From: an uncultured Bacteroidales bacterium
Lineage (GTDB): Bacteria > Bacteroidota > Bacteroidia > Bacteroidales > Muribaculaceae
Assembly (NCBI GenBank): GCA_905210435.1
Contig: CAJLWO010000084.1
Location: forward strand, 1 to 5,795
DNA: 5,795 bases
Direction of reading: 5' to 3'
In this document: one piece after another, positions 5,726-5,795 of the stretch
Numbering within the stretch: position 1 is the first letter of the stretch
Layout: the number at the start of each line of letters is the position of its first letter
Notes under the pieces: generated by a model
Seen by the model: the letters and a program-made list of their open reading frames with translations, nothing else
Databases searched by the model: none
Told to the model about the DNA's origin: nothing
Translations under genes and position numbers: made by a program

Positions 5726-5795
5726 AATCAGCAAGTAGGCTGAGTGGAGTTTACTCTGACCTGAGCAAATATTTTGATGAGAAAATTTGGTTAAA

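Overview
The window looks like chromosomal DNA from a Bacteroidales bacterium, most likely of the Muribaculaceae (S24-7) type. The support is a DUF4294 gene (a Bacteroidetes family), start codons preceded by A/T-rich leaders instead of Shine-Dalgarno sequences, -7 promoter boxes of the Bacteroidetes form TAnnTTTG, and secreted proteins with the C-terminal 'NLQGVRV...' tail common in gut Bacteroidales. The order is well supported. The family is an inference from style, not from a marker gene.

Layout, left to right, all confident genes on the + strand. (1) 1-158: non-coding leader with a probable promoter. (2) 159-1736: nadB, L-aspartate oxidase, first step of de novo NAD synthesis. (3) 1775-2422: an exported DUF4294 protein, 38 nt after nadB and probably co-transcribed, closed by a hairpin terminator. 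(4) 2548-3045: a small lipoprotein with a long Ala/Lys/Glu helical tail, followed by a hairpin built from 9-bp tandem GTCnGACnn units. (5) 3074-3860: a gene-poor, apparently decayed stretch holding two orphan C-terminal tails of secreted proteins (3143-3370 and about 3585-3674) and two long inverted repeats (3400-3484 and 3696-3770). (6) 3860-4053: an AT-rich promoter region with a good -7 box and a leader of about 100 nt. (7) 4054-5604: an intact 516-residue secreted beta-rich protein with the same type of C-terminal tail. (8) 5605-5795: a perfect 18-bp terminator hairpin, a second 9-bp GTCnGACnn array, and an unassigned end.

nadB and its DUF4294 partner are housekeeping in character. From 2548 onward the window is about the cell envelope: a lipoprotein, a secreted protein, and fragments of two further secreted proteins. 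The most notable points are the paired 9-bp palindromic repeat arrays just downstream of two envelope genes and the cluster of C-terminal tails (one intact, two orphaned), which suggests a locus where secreted-protein genes have been gained, recombined or eroded. I found no convincing new enzymatic or defence system, CRISPR array, transposase or RNA gene.
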